From the NCBI GenBank assembly GCA_910574195.1, contig CAJTBF010000005.1, forward strand, positions 62,001 to 126,000: 64,000 bases of DNA. Direction: 5' to 3'. The translations under genes were made by a program, and so were the position numbers. The notes below the pieces were generated by a model. The model was not told the DNA's origin. It worked only from the letters and a program-made list of their open reading frames with translations, and searched no databases. This document shows, piece after piece, positions 61,535-64,000 of the stretch. This DNA is from Lachnospiraceae bacterium (lineage in GTDB: Bacteria > Bacillota > Clostridia > Lachnospirales > Lachnospiraceae). The number at the start of each line of letters is the position of its first letter. Position 1 is the stretch's first letter.

Positions 61535-62464
61535 TTATTTGATTATGGTTCCTGCTTTTTTGCGCATTCCTTCTTTTACTTTTTGCAGAGAAGTAATCAG
61601 TGCACTGCGGCCTTCGCCCTTTTCGATGAATTCCACAGAAGCTTTGAACTTGGGAAACATATTATAGATGCCAAACTGTCCGGCCTCCATGTAGTTCTTT
61701 GCCTCTTCGACAGTGATCTCTCCCAGTTTTTCTTCGTTTTCCAATCCGAGGTTGATACAGACCTGATCTACACTGGTGAGAATGATCAGAATATCGGCAT
61801 TCACACCTTCCGCTAACTTTCCGGCAATCAGATCTTTTTCAATGACGGCGCTGGCGCCCCTTAAATGATTATCCTGTTTTAGAACCGGAATTCCGCCGCC
61901 GCCGCAGGCAATGACAATCTGATTGGCGTCTAACAGTGCATTAATGGCATCCAGTTCTACGATCTCTACCGGATTTGGTGCAGAGACGACGCGACGAAAT
62001 CCTTTGCCGGGCTCCTCAATGACATAATTCCCCTTTTTTCGTTCCTCGTTGGCTTCCTGTACGGACATATACCGTCCCAATACTTTGGTAGGCGTATAAA
62101 ATGCCTCGTCATAGGGATCGACGATTACCTGTGTCAGTACCGTGCTGACGGTACGGTAGATCCCCCGATTCAATAATTCCTCCCGGATTCCGTTTTGCAA
62201 ATCGTATCCGATATATCCCTGGCTCATAGCGGAACATACGGACATGGGCGCCGCAGTGTAATCCGGATGTGCTTTTCCAAATTCATTCATGGCGGTATGA
62301 ATCATACCTACCTGTGGGGCATTGCTGTGTGTAATTGCGATCTGATAGCCTTCTTCTACAAGATCTGCGATCGATTTTGCGGTATTTTTTACTGCGGTCA
62401 TTTGCTCAGGGAGCGTAGTGCCCAAAGCGCGGTGTCCAAGTGCGATAACTGCCCGTTTTTTCAT
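61535..62464 (-). CDS. arcC: Carbamate kinase family protein
   Basis: 309 residues. Amino-acid kinase fold; THSNAPQVGMIHTAM, SAMSQGYIGYDLQ, ACGGGGIPV and EKDLIAGKLAEG are typical of ArcC. The N-terminal loop reads IALGHRALG where most carbamate kinases have GGNA; I recall this ALGH variant in clostridial members, so activity is likely but not certain. ATG 62464 is preceded by TCGGGGGATTGAAC. No arginine deiminase genes are nearby. Confidence 0.85.
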   Translation of the reverse strand: MKKRAVIALGHRALGTTLPEQMTAVKNTAKSIADLVEEGYQIAITHSNAPQVGMIHTAMNEFGKAHPDYTAAPMSVCSAMSQGYIGYDLQNGIREELLNRGIYRTVSTVLTQVIVDPYDEAFYTPTKVLGRYMSVQEANEERKKGNYVIEEPGKGFRRVVSAPNPVEIVELDAINALLDANQIVIACGGGGIPVLKQDNHLRGASAVIEKDLIAGKLAEGVNADILIILTSVDQVCINLGLENEEKLGEITVEEAKNYMEAGQFGIYNMFPKFKASVEFIEKGEGRSALITSLQKVKEGMRKKAGTIIK

Positions 62465-62538
62465 GTTCAATCCCCCGATTTCTCCAGAATTAAATTCGCG
62501 AGGGGCAAAAAAGTTTGCCCCTCTGATCTCATAAAAAC

Positions 62539-62567
62539 ATTATAGTATTATTATCGGTAAAAAGCAA
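62539..62567 (-). promoter_or_regulatory. Predicted promoter of the carbamate kinase gene
   Basis: On the minus strand TTGCTT, a 17-base spacer and TATAAT. Confidence 0.7.
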
Positions 62568-62587
62568 TGAAATTATTGAAGAAACCT

Positions 62588-62965
62588 TTACTCAGACTGA
62601 TACCATCCCCAAAGATAAAGGATCGGGAATAAAAGGGAGAGTACAAGAGTTGGTGATACTCCCATAATACTGATACTGAATCCCATTCCGATGATTACAA
62701 CGGCAACCCAGATGCATCCCATGATCAGGACAGATTTCTTTGAGCGGTACATCAAAGCTACAATACCGGCTGCCAGTTCCACGACAGCGGAGAGCAGGGT
62801 AAAGATATAGTAGCTGGTTCCCGGCGACTCCATACCCAGCATGGCATAGGTGGCAGACAGAGATTCTCTGTTGATCAAAGTAAAGATACCGGAAGGAATT
62901 CCGATCCCTCCAACGACCACCATAATGATCGCAACAACTTTTAATAAAGTGCTTCTTTTTTTCAT
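62588..62965 (-). CDS. Small four-helix membrane protein, unknown
   Basis: 125 residues with four hydrophobic segments (about 8-28, 52-72, 78-96, 100-120), DoxX-like in size but without a family motif I trust. ATG at 62965 follows AAGGAGGAGGAAACAC, a very strong site. It has its own promoter. Function unknown. Confidence 0.7.
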   Translation of the reverse strand: MKKRSTLLKVVAIIMVVVGGIGIPSGIFTLINRESLSATYAMLGMESPGTSYYIFTLLSAVVELAAGIVALMYRSKKSVLIMGCIWVAVVIIGMGFSISIMGVSPTLVLSLLFPILYLWGWYQSE

Positions 62966-62998
62966 GTGTTTCCTCCTCCTTTTTGATAACGTTTTTAT

Positions 62999-63026
62999 AT
63001 TATACCAGATGTGGGAGAAATTGTAA
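62999..63026 (-). promoter_or_regulatory. Predicted promoter of the small membrane protein gene
   Basis: On the minus strand TTACAA, a 16-base spacer and TATAAT. Confidence 0.6.
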
Positions 63027-63034
63027 AAGGTATG

Positions 63035-64000
63035 TTACATTCTCCGCAATGCTTCGATGGGACTTAGGGCCGCTGCTTTTTTGGCCGGATAGATTCCAAA
63101 AATAATGCCCACACTGCAGGAAAACAGTGTCGCCACAATCACAGCCGGAAGGGAGAGAGAGGCTTTGATTCCTCCGATTCCCAATGCCGTGATCAGTGCG
63201 GTCAGTCCGGCGCCAAGCAGAATACCGATGATCCCTCCCAGACCGGTAATAATTGCGGATTCGCACAAGAATTGTGTGATGATGGAGCCGGTTCGGGCGC
63301 CCAATGCTTTACGGATCCCGATTTCCCGTGTACGTTCGGTGACGGATACAAGCATAATATTCATAACGCCGATTCCACCCACTACAAGGGAAATGGCGGC
63401 GACTAATGCCACAAATGCGGTAACTCCATCCATAATCGGTCCGAACATATCGGTCAAATCAATGGAACGCTGTTTCATGAACAAATTATCGCCCTGGCTC
63501 TGATGGCGGGAATTCAGGATGTTGACTGCAAGCTGAGAAATACGTGCGGCATGTTCCTGGTCTTTTACTGTGATAGACAGACTGGAAAATCCGTCGATCG
63601 GCTCTCCAAATACCTGGGAGAGGGTATAGGGCATTTCAATAGAGATGGATTCATCCATTCCCATTGCCAGATATTGTTTTTCTGCTTCCAGGAATTCTTC
63701 TGAGGTTTCCCGGACCCCAACGATTGTGAGATACTGAATGCTGTTGTTCAGCGCCATCTCAAAATTCATTCCGATGACATCCGTGTTGCCGAACAGATAG
63801 AGGGCAGTCAGTTCATCGATAACGCAGACCGGCATACCGGAAAGGACGTCGTTCTCTGTAAAATACTTCCCAAGAATAACGGGGGAAGTATACTGTGCGT
63901 TTTCATAGTCCTGTGTGGTCAGTACGGGCGCACAGTCATAGCTTCCCTTTCTTGTGGAAACCTTGCAATTGCTATTACTATATGCAGATACATAAATGGA
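63035..64000 (-). CDS. MacB-type ABC transporter permease, 5' end cut by window
   Basis: The frame is open to the right edge, so 322 residues of the C-terminal part are present; the Met at 63835 is internal. A MacB-like periplasmic domain ([22 protein letters not shown]) is followed by the FtsX domain with three membrane segments ([31 protein letters not shown] and [19 protein letters not shown]). Such permeases work with a LolD-type ATPase to export peptides or relieve envelope stress; the ATPase is probably upstream, outside the window. Confidence 0.9.
   Translation of the reverse strand, partial: SIYVSAYSNSNCKVSTRKGSYDCAPVLTTQDYENAQYTSPVILGKYFTENDVLSGMPVCVIDELTALYLFGNTDVIGMNFEMALNNSIQYLTIVGVRETSEEFLEAEKQYLAMGMDESISIEMPYTLSQVFGEPIDGFSSLSITVKDQEHAARISQLAVNILNSRHQSQGDNLFMKQRSIDLTDMFGPIMDGVTAFVALVAAISLVVGGIGVMNIMLVSVTERTREIGIRKALGARTGSIITQFLCESAIITGLGGIIGILLGAGLTALITALGIGGIKASLSLPAVIVATLFSCSVGIIFGIYPAKKAAALSPIEALRRM

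Overview
The window looks like the chromosome of a spore-forming member of the Clostridia, most likely a Lachnospiraceae gut bacterium. This rests on gene content seen here: SipL, SpoIIR, a SleB-type hydrolase and a Spo0A-like regulator (sporulation), ECF vitamin transporters, a FatA-type thioesterase, Lachnospiraceae-type small conserved proteins, strong AGGAGG ribosome binding sites and TTGACA/TATAAT promoters. Species cannot be named from this sequence. No rRNA, CRISPR array or prophage was seen.

Layout. 1-6.6 kb: the end of a fatty-acid synthesis operon (fabG fragment, fabF, accB, fabZ, accC, a fused accD-accA, then a FabT-like MarR regulator). 6.7-9.0 kb: tRNA-Gly, xpt, a small conserved gene, two AT-rich immunity-like genes on the minus strand, tRNA-Ala. 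9.3-17.2 kb: a ComEC-like hydrolase, DedA, a glycosyltransferase and an acyltransferase (envelope lipid module), a two-component system, an AIM24 protein. 17.4-26.3 kb: an ECF S-component, an EamA exporter, the murF-ddl-pncB block on the minus strand, a MarR-MATE pair, a PlsC-type acyltransferase. 26.4-33.9 kb: lipoprotein, sipL, ispE, GntR regulator, spoIIR, acyl-ACP thioesterase, flavoprotein, cvfB. 34.1-36.6 kb: a Spo0A-like response regulator, a 16-residue Trp-rich peptide gene and a GHKL sensor protein. 36.6-38.7 kb: an IS1182-family element. 38.9-47.0 kb: SleB-type hydrolase, dnaE, pfkA, murI and small conserved genes. 47.2-51.6 kb: a complete ECF transporter locus with an embedded SAM hydrolase-family enzyme. 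51.9-64 kb: cardiolipin synthase, trigger-factor-like lipoprotein, HD phosphohydrolase, sirtuin, CdaR-type regulator, MsmK-type ATPase, guanine deaminase, tRNA-Pro, tRNA-Gln, carbamate kinase family, and a MacB-type permease cut by the window end.

The two most unusual observations are (1) the 34.1-36.6 kb regulatory locus, where a well-expressed-looking 16-aa peptide with three Trp codons sits between a Spo0A paralogue and a GHKL protein that lacks an obvious phospho-acceptor His, and (2) three families of dispersed imperfect palindromes filling intergenic spaces. One of these is modular (a GTAAC-ended palindrome joined to a second hairpin). Copies supply the stop codons of accC and of the glycosyltransferase gene, and one copy appears to be interrupted by the IS element. 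Two structured leaders in the ECF/SAM-hydrolase locus share short motifs and may be a common RNA regulator.
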